Shown here: piece by piece, positions 24,601 to 34,448 of the stretch
Position numbering within the stretch: the first letter of the stretch is position 1
Layout of the letters: each line of letters starts with the position of its first letter
Origin: Thecaphora thlaspeos
Taxonomy: Eukaryota > Basidiomycota > Ustilaginomycetes > Urocystidales > Glomosporiaceae
Length of the DNA stretch: 64,000 nt
Assembly (NCBI GenBank): GCA_900291925.1
Contig: UWYS01000004.1
Span: 558,001 to 622,000, forward strand
Direction: 5' to 3'
Program-made: the position numbers and the translations under genes
Notes under the pieces: model-generated
The model's input: the letters and a program-made list of their open reading frames with translations, nothing else
Databases searched by the model: none
What the model was told of the DNA's origin: nothing

Positions 24601-24749
24601 AGGTGGAAGAGGTGTTGGCTAGGGCGGAGGTATCAGTCAAGGCTTTTAGGCAACTCGTGAATAGGTCCAAGGACAACCAGGCGGACGATCAGGTTGCCAG
24701 GTTGCTTAAAACGTTGGAAGAGGAGGAGATTGCACGGTTGATTGCTTAA
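21682..24749 (+). CDS. Gyp7-like TBC-domain Rab GTPase-activating protein
   Basis: Probable GAP for a Ypt7/Rab7-type GTPase in vacuole and late-endosome traffic. Exons 21682-24090 and 24204-24749 give 984 residues, and the join reads FMERVKPNFYRSQSGMK. The N-terminal region (LLWSKSKVYVHPSPYAKHNV, GYLALVRQ) matches the Gyp7/TBC1D15 N-terminal domain with its lipid-binding fold. The TBC domain starts near INEWRSLFDAETG. The arginine-finger motif is IRVDCLRTDR (IxxDxxR kept) and the glutamine-finger motif is YVQGMSDLCSP, so the protein should be catalytically competent. Ser/Ala-rich and Asp-rich insertions interrupt the TBC domain, and a serine run of about 20 residues sits before SLFISLSILEIHRDV. 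The intron carries a (TC)n tract. Start MLDLTDAI at 21682. Confidence 0.85.
24122..24158. repeat. CT dinucleotide tract in the GYP7-like intron
   Basis: Nearly pure (CT)n inside the 113-nt intron (24091-24203), upstream of the TATAG acceptor. It likely doubles as an extended polypyrimidine tract. Confidence 0.85.
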
Positions 24750-25252
24750 GACCAGGACGTATCAGTAAAACGCTCATGGACATTCGGGATTTACACTAGG
24801 AGCAAGGACCTATGTACTCACCACAAACACACACGCAGATGGTCAAATACAGACAGACTACAACGAACTATCCAGCAACGACGCAAAGAGGAAAGGGCAA
24901 GAGAGAGTCGACGTCAGATTCCCAAATAGAGACCAAAAAGCAACGAGAGGCGTAAGATGATGACAGGAGACGCCCGGCGGGGCAAAAGGTTGGGGCGAGA
25001 GAGAGAGGGAGAGAGGGGGTTGGACAGTGTCTTCGCTAGAGTGGCCAACACGCCGACGAGGACGGAGCTGCGCGGCTAGAGAGACGTGGATGTCCAGAGA
25101 CGGTTGCAGTGAAAAGGCGTACAGAGAGCGCACAACGGCGCTGTGAGTTGCAGGTTGGAGTCACTTCTCGCGAATCATGGCGAGGATGGGAAGCATCGTC
25201 ACACGCAAGTGACGCTCCAGCGCACGGTGATGAATGGGGGCGACATGACCGC
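24750..25252. other. Convergent 3' intergenic, GYP7-like / NAXE
   Basis: About 500 bp between converging stop codons, with a GAGA-rich tract near 25000-25020. No gene is visible, and the short open frames are not conserved-looking. Confidence 0.55.
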
Positions 25253-26468
25253 TCACGCCGTGGCCGCGGCCGCGGCCGTCGTCATCGAGTCCGAGGTGAC
25301 CGCCGCCTCCCCCTGAACGCCGTCCTCCTCTTGCTCCTCGAGGGGGAGGTAGCCGGTGATTTCGACAACCTGCTCGCTTCCCGGGTAGTCTGGCAGCCTC
25401 AGGTCGAACCGGTCCTCGAGGTCCTCGCTGATAAAGCGTCCGCCGAGAAAATGGCGGCCCTTGAACTCCCTGCTCCCCAGCTTGGGTGCCGTCAGGCTGA
25501 CCAAGACGCTCGGCGTAAAGGCATTGTTGATGTTGCCCCTCTCGACGTTCCAGGAGGAGGGGATGTCGATCGACACGACCGGCGGCTACGCGCAAGGCGT
25601 CGAGGAAAGGAGAACAGGAGGCAGCAGTCGGTCGTGTCAGCTAGCCCTGCTTGAGGCACAACGAGCTGCAACTTCTATGGAGGTCTGCAGAGACGACCCG
25701 CACTCACCATCATTCTCCTCGCCTCGAATTCGATACGTGACTCATACTTGAGAAGGTCGAGCGGTGCCTTGAAGGGTTCCCTGACGTCGCCCTTGAACGA
25801 GAAACCTGCCAAACCAAGTCGAGCGAGCGAAGCGATGCAAAGTGACGAGCAAGAAGAAGTCAATGTCAAGCCAGCGGCGTTCCTCTTATGCGAATCGGGC
25901 AGCATTCGCGCCGAGTCTGTACTCACCAAAGATCGAGTCTATCAGGAGGTCTGCCGAGGCCAGTGCATCCTCAAAGTCGTCAGTGGCGATAAACGGTAAC
26001 CCGAGGTCACGCAGCTGAACTTTCAACCTCTGTTGCAAGGGGAAAGGATCATGCCGAAGCGGCGAAGGTGGTACAAGGTGGTTAGCAACGCAACATAGCC
26101 GTGCAGGGTCTGATCCGGGACAAGCAAGATTGCGACCCGCCTAGCACTCTGCTCACCTCAAAGAGCTGCGTCTTGCCCGTCTTGGGGTACCATACGGTAG
26201 GTTCGTATCCCCAGTGGTAGAGGTGCCTGGCGGCTACAAGGCCGTCGCCGCCCTGATTGCCTGGGCCGCAGGCGACGAAGACGTTCGTGAAGCGCGAAGG
26301 AGGGTAGCACGAGTAGACGGCCTGTGCACACGAGAGGCCTGCCAGCTCCATGAGCTGGTCGATCGAGAAGCCGCCGGACTCGCCGAGGAGTTCCTCATCG
26401 ATCTGCTTCGCCATGACCGCGGTGAGGTAGCGGATGCGCGGAGGTGGCGACGACGACGTGGACGCCAT
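25253..26468 (-). CDS. NAXE: NAD(P)H-hydrate epimerase (YjeF N-terminal family)
   Basis: Epimerises S/R forms of hydrated NAD(P)H so that the dehydratase can repair them. Exons 26468-26157, 26029-25927, 25805-25708 and 25585-25253 give 281 residues with consistent phases. Motifs: YLTAVMAKQIDEELLGE, FSIDQLMELAGLSCAQAV, VACGPGNQGGDGLVAARHL (nucleotide-binding glycine loop), LLIDSIFGFSFKGDVREPF and PVVSIDIPSSW, which carries the conserved Asp; Ser replaces the usual Gly after IPS. The tail ends with GGRFISEDLEDRFDL and an Ala-rich end. The frame is open 133 codons further upstream to an ATG at 26867. That extension is rich in Arg/Ser/His and almost free of acidic residues, like a mitochondrial presequence, so two products (mitochondrial and cytosolic) are possible. 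I list the short form. Confidence 0.92.
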
Positions 26469-28080
26469 GGTGAGGGACGAGTCAAGGGTGCGAAGGTACG
26501 TCTCGGCGGACCGTTGGGTGAGTGACAGACGGGTTCGTTTGTCAGATGCAAGCGCTGTATCCCGATCGGCGTCGCTTGGAAAGGCGTGGAAGCGGCGGGT
26601 CTGTGGCGGAGAGGCGAAAAAAAGGGAGCCTCTGTGACGAAGTGCGTGCCGAGCACGAATGCGCCTGAAGATGGTCGAAAGGAGATCGCCGTAGCCCGCG
26701 ATGTGGCCACAGAGAAGAGAGCGAGCCAGATGCGGATAGCGGGGTGTGTGACGGCAGGTGGCGGATGAACGAGGCGACGTTGACGGAAGTAGGAACGGTG
26801 ATGGTGTGCGGTGGCGGCTAGGAGGCTGTTGGCGGTGACGACGGGTGGCGCCGTTGGTGAAGCACAATCGGGGCGGTCAGGCGGAAGAGGGTGGAAGGTA
26901 AAGAGAGTCGGCGCTGGCTGGGCTCTGCAAAAGGCGGACGGAGGAAGTCAAGGGGACAAGCTCAGGCGCCGGGCGCCGGGCGCCGGAAACGGGGTGGTGA
27001 AATTTGCGCCCAAAGGCAGAGGGCACGGGCTCGGGGCGAGAGGCGAATCAGAGGCACGAGCGAGCAACGCCTGCATCGTCCGGAGAGAACAGCTAGGCAA
27101 AGGGAAAGGGCAAGCAGCCAACGTCGACCGGAGACGGCCGACGGCCAGGCTTCTGGTTCTGGCCTCGCTTCGCCGTCCGCTGACAAATGGCGAAACATCA
27201 GCGAGGAAGCGGGCGCGACCCTGGGATCCGGCTCGGACCCTCCGCCAGCCAGCCAACAAGCCAGCCAGCAGGACATGAAAAAGAGAGAAATCCGCCAGAG
27301 TAAATCCTCGTGAGTTACCTGATGGTAACTAGGACATAACAGCGGCGCAAGGGTGTACCACAGCAGGCCATGCAGATGCCTGGACGGACGAAGACCATCC
27401 TTTCCCGGTGGAATAGGAGTGAACGCCGTGGGCGTTGGGTGCAAGCGGGTGTGCGGGTACCAGCCTGGGACCTATGGAATTACTGTATTGACGTGCGTTC
27501 GCGGCAAAGAGACTATGCTTACTCAGCCTGGCGGTCCGGGTCGGGTTGGTCTTAGAGCGCCTTGGACGCCCTAGCCTGCACCTACCTGCTGCAGATTGCT
27601 TGCTCCGTAGCGCAAGGGAGGAGGGCTAGACGCGCGTGGCGGCGGAGGTTACCCAGCCCTGACTAGACTTCTGTGGCGTGCGCACGCCAGCGGTCCAAGC
27701 GGCTGCCTCACCTTCTCGTGTCCCGTCTCGGTCGCAAGGGGTCCTTGCCTCGATATAGAAGGAGACCCGCGACAACGCAGCTGCATCTATGCCCGACGGA
27801 AAAGGGTCGATCATCAGAGTGATGTTGGCACGTACAGTAACAAGAGAATTCCCCATGGCGGAGTGCCCAACAAACTCAACTCTGGCACGGTGTCGGGTGG
27901 CGGTAGGGGCGTGCGTGGGTGTTTGCGATTGCAAGGTGTGCGGACAGACTACTCTAGTACAAATACAGATGCTGAGGCGGATGTGATCCGGATAGAGAAA
28001 GAGGTAATATGACCGACAGAGGCGAGGCAGAGTCCCCTGCGCAACGACAGGGACGCAGAGGGAGACTGCGCTCTGCCTCG
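26469..28080. other. Intergenic region between PWP2 3' end and NAXE start
   Basis: About 1.6 kb without a gene I can support. The NAXE-proximal 400 bp may encode its N-terminal extension. Further on are a GCGCCGG triplet repeat (about 26968-26988), a CCAGCCAG-type repeat (about 27246-27270) and GC-rich sequence. Several 100-160-codon open frames exist on both strands but have composition typical of chance frames in GC-rich DNA. No tRNA signature was seen. Confidence 0.5.
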
Positions 28081-31000
28081 CTAGAGGTGGTCGACCTCCA
28101 TGCCGGGCGCAGAGAGGCCGTTGGCAGCAGCGGGCACCTCGATACCCTTCTGGCCAAAGCCGTTCCATACATAGAGCATGGCAAAGAGGTTGTCGTCGCT
28201 CGTCTTTTTGACGTTGGCGCGTAGCTCGTTGAGCGCCACCTGGACCGCCCGCAGCGTGGGGGCGTAGTCGGTCGCAGCACGGGTGCGGATCGCCGTGCCG
28301 TGGGCCGCAAAAATGGCGGCGATCCACTTGAGGTGGAATTCAACGTGCGGGCTGGCGCTCGCCGGCTGCATCCGCTCGGCCACCAGACGCATCACGGCGG
28401 GCAGATGGACCAGCGGCAGCTGGTGCGCGATCAGCGCTACGTCGGATGGCGACGTCTGCTCGTAGACCTCGGCCATCAGCGGCTTCTCGCCGAGGCGGCA
28501 CGCGCCCACCAGCGCGAGCAGGCTCTCACCTTGGCGGGACGCCTCCCGCACCGCCTCGGGCGTTAGGTTGATGTCGAGGTCGAAGGGATCGAAGGCTGCC
28601 TGCTCATCGAGGCTGTAGATCAGCAGGCCGCTGGTGGCCGCCGCCGCCCAGGACCGTCCCGTGGGCGCGAACCGGACGCACTTGGCCCGCGAGATAGGTC
28701 GCGTAGAGCGCTTCGACATATCGCCGCGCTGGGCGCCCGGCAGGCTGCGGTCGATGCGCTCCTCCGGCAGCATGTCATCCTCATCGGACCGGTCGTTGAT
28801 CAGGTCGACGTTGCCAGCTTCGGTGATCCGACGGCTGTCGAGGCGGTCCTGGGTCCCGTCGAGAGCGAGGTTCTTGGTGAGCTCCCACCGCTTCAGCAAG
28901 ACGCGCTCGCGGACATCGTAGAGGCAGACGTAGTTGGAGTTGCCGCCAGCCAGGATGCACGCGCCGTCGGCGCTGTAGCAGACTGTAGTGAAGCAGGCAC
29001 CCGCCGCGTTGTTGCGTCTGCCGACCTTGTCGTCGACCTTGCGGCCGCCCGAGATGTCGCGGCGGCACTCGAGCACGCCCGTCTGCTTGCCGTCCTTGGC
29101 GTCGTAGAAGGTCAGCTGGCCGTCGAGCGAGGCCGCGCAGACCTTAGTTCCGTCCGGGCTGAAGGCGATGGCGAGGCCATCGCCGTTGAGCTGGAACATC
29201 TCAACGCTCTGCGACGTCCGGAAGACCTCCCACAGGCGGATGCTCTTGTCCCAGCTGGTGCTGGCCAGGACGCCACTCCCACTCGGGCTGAAACAGAGCC
29301 CTGCGACGGGGCCCTCGTGGCCAGAGAGAATGTCGAGCAGCTTGCCCGTCTGGACACTCCACATGTAAATCTCGAAGCTGTCGGCGCTGCCAGCGCAGAT
29401 CACCTCGCCGGAAGGGTCGACGGCCAGGCTGATGAACTGGACCGGCGTTGGGCTCGTCAGGGTGCGGAAGTTGCGATAGCGGAGAAGGTCGTAGGCGCGC
29501 ACGGTACCATCCAGGCTAGCGCTGAAGAGGACCGAGCCCTGCTTGGCGAACTCGATGCACGAGACTGACGCCGAGTGCTCGGAAAAAGTCGCGGTGCAGA
29601 AGCCGCTCGCCGTGTTCCACAGCTTGATCTTGCCGTCGTCTCCGCCGGTGGCGGCCACCTGGCCATCGGCCGCATAGCCGACCGTGTTCATGTCGTAATA
29701 ATGACCCTGCTGCTTGAGGATGTACGACTCGCTCGCCCACTCCCAGACCAGCAGCTGTCCCAGCTTCTGCGCCCCAAAGGCGAGCCATTCGCCGCTCGCG
29801 TTGATGGCAACGCTTGAAATCTTCTCTTGGCTGATGCTGAGAGTGTGGATGTTGTTGAAGTCGGGCATCTCCCACAGGCCAAACACGCCCGACGAAAAGC
29901 CGACGACAAGCAGCGACGTCTCCGGGTGGTAGACCGAGCAGACCGTCTTGGTGTGTGACTGCATGAAGTAGTGCTTCTCGGCAATGCCCCAACGCGTCAG
30001 GCCAACGGTGTTGTACGGCCCGGACGACGAACTTCCCGGCTTCGACACAAGCGCGTAGCCGTTGGCCCCACCTGCAACGCCGCCGAGCGCCGCAGCGTCG
30101 TCGTCGTCCTCATCCATGTCGTCGTTGGCATCGTCGACGTCCTTGCCCTTCCAGGTAAAGCAGGCGCCGTCGCGCGAGACGGTGTAAATGGACGTCTCGT
30201 CCTTGGAGAAGAAGGCATTGATGACGGCGTCGCGGTGGCCTGTGAACGTCTTGGGCCGGAAGCCCTCGACTGGGTGGAGCGAGTAGAGCCGGGCAGTCAT
30301 GTCCTTGGACGTCGTGATGAAGAACCTGTGAAGATGGCGGCGGCGGCGTAAACAACCGGCAGTGCAAGTGCGAGGCATCGAGCAGGGTCAGCGTGAACTC
30401 CACGACGTGACATGATGTATGCGACAACAAGGGCGAGATCGATCACGAGGCAGGCCGACGAAGTGGGCACGAGGCCCGACCGACGATGGAAGACAAGCAA
30501 TGCTCTCAGGCAAATGCGTTAAGTTTCCGCTATGTGAGCAGACTCATTAAATCAGTTTATTTGGAGCATCCTTGAGCGGGTGTTGCCGTCGTCGACGTCG
30601 TCGTCGTACGCTGTGTGTGCGTGTGGGTGCGATGACGTGCGGGCCCACAATAGAGTCTGCCATCGCAGTTGTAGGGGAAGAACGAAACCACACATAGCGC
30701 GTACGCAGACTCACCTGCTGTCCTTTGTCCACTTGATGCTAAGGACGTCGTCAAAGTGGCCGGTGTATGTTCTGTGCAGCACGAACGGTGCAAACTCGCG
30801 CGCCATGTGCGAAGGGGTCCGCCAGACCTGGATGTGGGCGCCGTGCGTTACCGCGAGATGCTTGCTATCGTTGGAGAATTGGACGTCGCGCAGGGGCTGC
30901 TTGAAGTTCATGTGAGCCAGGACGGACCTGCGCTTCGTGTTGACGAGGAGCGCGCGGCCGTCCTCATCTGCCACCAGCACGATGGCGGCATTGGCCGGCG

Positions 31001-31190
31001 AGAGGGCGATCCGTGCGATCGGCTTCCGCGTCTCGAACGGCAGCGTCGTTGAAGTGTTCCGCACCAGGTCGAAAATCGAGAGCCTGTTGCCAACGGGTGA
31101 GTAGATAGAGTCGCCATCGGGCGAAAATACGACGTTGCCGTAGCGATAGACGGTACCGCACAGGTTGGAGAACTGGAAGTCCGACTTCAT
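28081..31190 (-). CDS. PWP2: Periodic tryptophan protein 2, U3 snoRNP / SSU processome WD-repeat protein
   Basis: UtpB-complex component needed for early 18S rRNA processing in the nucleolus. Exons 31190-30715 and 30325-28081 give 906 residues, close to the yeast protein (923). The join is IKWTKDSRFFITTSKDM, a WD blade split by the intron. The N-terminus MKSDFQFSNLCGTVYRYGNV is the family start. Tandem WD40 blades run through GHRDAVINAFFSKD, SVYHPETSLLVVGFSSGVFGLWEMP, GQLLVWEWASESYILKQQGH, TGGDDGKIKLWNTASGFC, GHEGPVAGLCFSPSGSG and ASTSWDKSIRLW. The C-terminal helical Utp12-type domain follows (LLALVGACRLGEKPLMAEVYE ... FHLKWIAAIFAAHG). The 389-nt intron is the longest in the window. It is divergent from the UBX gene across a 1.3-kb region that holds a repeated motif array. 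Confidence 0.95.
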
Positions 31191-32501
31191 CTTGCCAGCG
31201 TCACCTTCACAGGGATGGCGCCGAAAGCCTGGTCCCTTGGCTCGGCTTGTTTGGGAGCAAAGGCAGGGCCGGAGGGTAGATCAGAGGCGCAGCCGTGGCT
31301 CTGACATGCGATTGCCAAGCAGTTGAAAGGCGATGTGGTGGTGTTGGTAGTGGCGGTGGGAGAGGAGTGTGGTGTTGTGGTAGTGCGTAGAAGAGAAAAG
31401 TGGAGGCAAGGAGATGGGCCAGCTCGCGAATTTTTCTTCTCTTCGCGGGTGAAGGCAAAAGAATCAAGAAAATGGCTAGCGCGCTAACAAAAAGCCAAAA
31501 TTCGTGTTGCGCTGCGGAAAGGGCGGAACCGAAATAGACTCGCGCGAGAGTTGCGGGCGCCTTCACAAAATTCACGATTTGATGTGATGGCAAGGCCGCT
31601 TTTACTCGCACGGGACAAAAAAAGCGTCCTGGCCTGGCGGCGTGTGGAGGCGGAGTAGCGTGTCATATCACGCAAGAGATGCGGACGCGACGCGACTAGC
31701 TGGCTGGGTGTCTACTCACGCGAAAGAGGGCCCCGGCTCGGACAACGCGCTGCCGTATGGGGGCGAAGCTGCGCATTGACTCGGGCGAGACGCTTGAGCG
31801 CTGACCTGCTTTGGTATGGACGATCATTCGTGTTTACTCACGCATAATTTGTGAGACGGGCGCGTCCACGGTCGACGCGTCCTGCTGACTGTGTTTACTC
31901 GCGCGAGACGTGTCTGGCCGGCCGTCTGTTTACTCACGAGACGGCTTCGGGAGTTGGGGCGACGCGCCTTCGTATGGAGTCTGCTTACTCGCGCGAGATG
32001 CATGTTTGAAGCTAGGCCTCGGACAACGCGCTTATCTATTCGCGCGAGAGACGAGGACGCGGCCCCATTCACGTTCCTCCACCTGGCACGGCCCGCCCCA
32101 ACCGAGGAAGGCAGGGGCTGAGGCCAGCAAGGTGTGAGACAGCCTGGCCCGCGTGAGCTTTCCCATCGTGACTCGAGGTCATCATTGCAACAACTACTAC
32201 TACCACCACCCCTGTACCCCATTGCTCGTCGTTAGAGCCTCTCCGAACTACCATCTACTACTGGACAGGCTCGCCGCTATCGTTGCCGCAGGAAGGCTCA
32301 CGTACCCTTGCTCAGCAGCAGCCGGGCGCTTCGACGACGAGGGCATCATCGCAGCACACGATCGAGGCCACCACCAACACTTGACCACATAGCGCAACCG
32401 CTGAAGAGGAAGACGAAGGAAGAAGCGGATAGGGAAGTCAGGATCACAGAGCTTTGCGTTGCGGTCCCGTTAAAAGGGTCATATTCCATTGATCCCCAAC
32501 A
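31191..32501. other. Divergent promoter region PWP2 / UBX gene
   Basis: 1.3 kb between two start codons. The PWP2-proximal part includes an A/T-rich stretch (GCGAATTTTTCTTCTCTTCG near 31425). The middle is occupied by the motif array described separately. No protein-coding gene is apparent. Confidence 0.6.
31530..32055. repeat. Degenerate tandem array of TTTACTCGCGCGAGACG-like motifs
   Basis: About ten copies of a motif with consensus ACTCGCGCGAGA, begun by TTT and followed by CG in the better copies. They start near 31538, 31605, 31667, 31713, 31778, 31836, 31896, 31931, 31986 and 32038, a spacing of mostly 47-65 bp. The core CTCGCGCGAG is perfectly self-complementary in four copies (31538, 31896, 31986, and 32038 with ATTC). 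Others vary (CTCACGCG, CTCGGGCG, CTCACGAGA). One copy (31836) has an AT-rich insertion but keeps a complementary GTGAG arm. The flanks share further pieces (CTCGGACAACGCGCT at about 31737 and 32018; GTATGG before several copies), so a unit of about 60 bp was probably duplicated in tandem. Confidence 0.8.
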
Positions 32502-34448
32502 ATGGACGACGCTTCGAAGCAAGCCGCCATTTCCGAGCTCCGGGGCGTCCTAAAGGCCTCGGGAACGGTACTGCCCGACGAGACCATCCTCCCCACCTTG
32601 CTCGAGCTTGAGTTGTGGGATGTGCGGCGAGCAGCAATGGCGATACAGGACGACAGCACAGCTGAGAGGAGAAGGAGTGGAGCTGATGACGAGGAAATCG
32701 CGCGGTCCTTTGCAGCAAGGCAGGGCGTCAGCAACTTTGAGGTCGATGACTCTGAGGTATACGAAGGACGTGGCGGTGGCGGTGGCTCCACCTCGGCCTA
32801 TGAATCGAGGACGACAAGGCGCAACCCCGGCGGCGTCGGCCTGAGCGGCAGTCGACGCCCCCTTCGAGACCGTCCAGGCGGCATGTCTATCTGGATGCTT
32901 GTGTGGTCCGCCATCACCCTGCCGTTCAGCCTGGCGCAGTCGATATTTTTCCTATTCGCCCGGATTCTGCGGCTGAGGACGATGTTTTCCGGACTCTTTG
33001 GCGGTTCGCCAGGGGCCGGTGGACGACCCGGGATGCTCCGTACCGATCCCCGGATCTGCGCAGAGAGGTTTGTCAGGGAGCTAGAGGAAGAGACCGGCGC
33101 TACATCTGGCGCTGAATCGACGGCCTCGTCGGGCAGCATCGGCCGCGGTACATCGACGAACGACGACCTCGACGCGGTGGGACCCTCGCAGAGCAACGGG
33201 ACCGGCTCGTCCGCCACACGATCGAAGCTGCCGCCCTTCTACATCGGTAGTTATTCGGAGGCGCTCAAGCTCGCCAAGGAGCAGATCAAGATACTCATGG
33301 TGGTGCTGACGAGCCGCGAGCACGGCGACATCGAGCACTTCCGCAAGAAGACGCTGGTCGACGAGGACCTTGTCGAGCTTGTCTCGCGACCCGATTTTAT
33401 CGTATGGGGCGGCGACGTTTGCGAGCGCGAAGCGTACCAAGGTGAGTTCGGCGTGATGGCAGTTGAGCTAAGCGGGCCGTTGCTGGTTGATGGCTTGACG
33501 GTGTAATACGAGCTGACATGATCGCCATCCGTCTTGCTGCTGCTGCCATGTTCCTGATGCACAGTCGCCACGCAACTGGAGGCGACGACCTATCCATTCG
33601 TCGCCTTCATCGCCCTTCAGCCGTCAAGGGCCGGGCGCAGAGTGCCGTCGTCGCAGAGCTCGAGCGCGAGCTTGACGCCTCGCCCAGCCGTCCTCTCGCG
33701 CCTCGAAGGATCGCCAATGTCGGCCACCTCCGCGCAGTCGATCTCCTCGCACATTGCCGACGTACTGCTACCGCGCACGCGAAGCTACCTGGACCGCCTG
33801 CGTAGCGAGAGACGGCGCCGCGAGGTGGAGCGCGAGCTCAAAGTCGAGCAGGACCGTGCCTACGAGGAGGCGAGCCGCAGGGACGCCGAGAAAGTGGCTA
33901 AGAAGCGCGAAGAGCGGCAGCGTACGCTCGAGCTGGAGCGGCAGCGTCGAGAGCAGGCCGAGAAGGAGGCGCAGCAGAAGAGGAGGCAGGCTTGGCTCGC
34001 CTGGGCCAAACGGCACCTGGTACCGGACGAGCCTAAAGCTGGCGAGAGCGGGATACGCCTCGCCTTCCGGCTGCCTGGCGGCAGGAACCTCTCCCGCACC
34101 TTCCGTGCCACCGACCGGCTCGAGTCGGTCTTTGCGTTCGTCGAGGCGTACGCGTCCAGTCTCGGCGGCGGAGACGAGGGCTCGGCTGCTGCTGCTGCTG
34201 CTGCGAGCAGTCCTCCTTCGGGCTATGAACACCGCTACGAGTTCAGCCTGGTGCTAGGGTACCCGCGCAAGAGGATAGGGCCGGAGATGCTTGCGAAGGG
34301 ATTTTCGGACGGCGGCAAGAGGCTCAGCGACATTGACGGTCTCGCGCCCAGCGCCAACCTTATCGTCGAGGGTAAGGTCGGCCTCGGCGACTGCGACGGA
34401 CAGGACAACGACAGCAGCGACAGCGACGATGATGGAGATGATGTTTAG
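32502..34448 (+). CDS. UBX-domain protein, FAF2/UBXD8-like (ER-associated degradation)
   Basis: Exons 32502-33441 and 33565-34448 give 607 residues; the join reads EREAYQVATQLEATTYPFVA. Domain order matches FAF2/Ubx-type ER adaptors for Cdc48/p97. A UBA-like helical bundle (residues 1-50) is followed by a hydrophobic hairpin at about 127-156 (MSIWMLVWSAITLPFSLAQS then IFFLFARILRL), which inserts into the ER or lipid-droplet membrane. A UAS thioredoxin-like domain comes next (residues about 245-340), then a long Glu/Arg coiled-coil (RRREVERELKVEQDRAYEEA ...), and a C-terminal UBX domain (IRLAFRLPGGRNLSRTFRAT ...). The Cdc48-contact turn is YPR instead of the usual FPR. The C-terminus has an Asp/Ser-rich tail. 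Function in membrane protein extraction is inferred from the family. Confidence 0.85.

Noticed and set aside
26811..27444. Overlapping 100-160-codon ORFs in the NAXE-PWP2 gap
   Set aside because: Present on both strands at the same place with Arg/Gly/Ala-biased composition; no splice signals or family resemblance.
30326..30714. snoRNA inside the PWP2 intron
   Set aside because: No paired C/D or H/ACA boxes with a plausible guide could be identified by eye.
31530..32055. CRISPR-like interpretation of the repeated motif array
   Set aside because: The repeats are short and degenerate, the spacers partly resemble each other, and the genome is eukaryotic; a tandem duplication or clustered binding site fits better.
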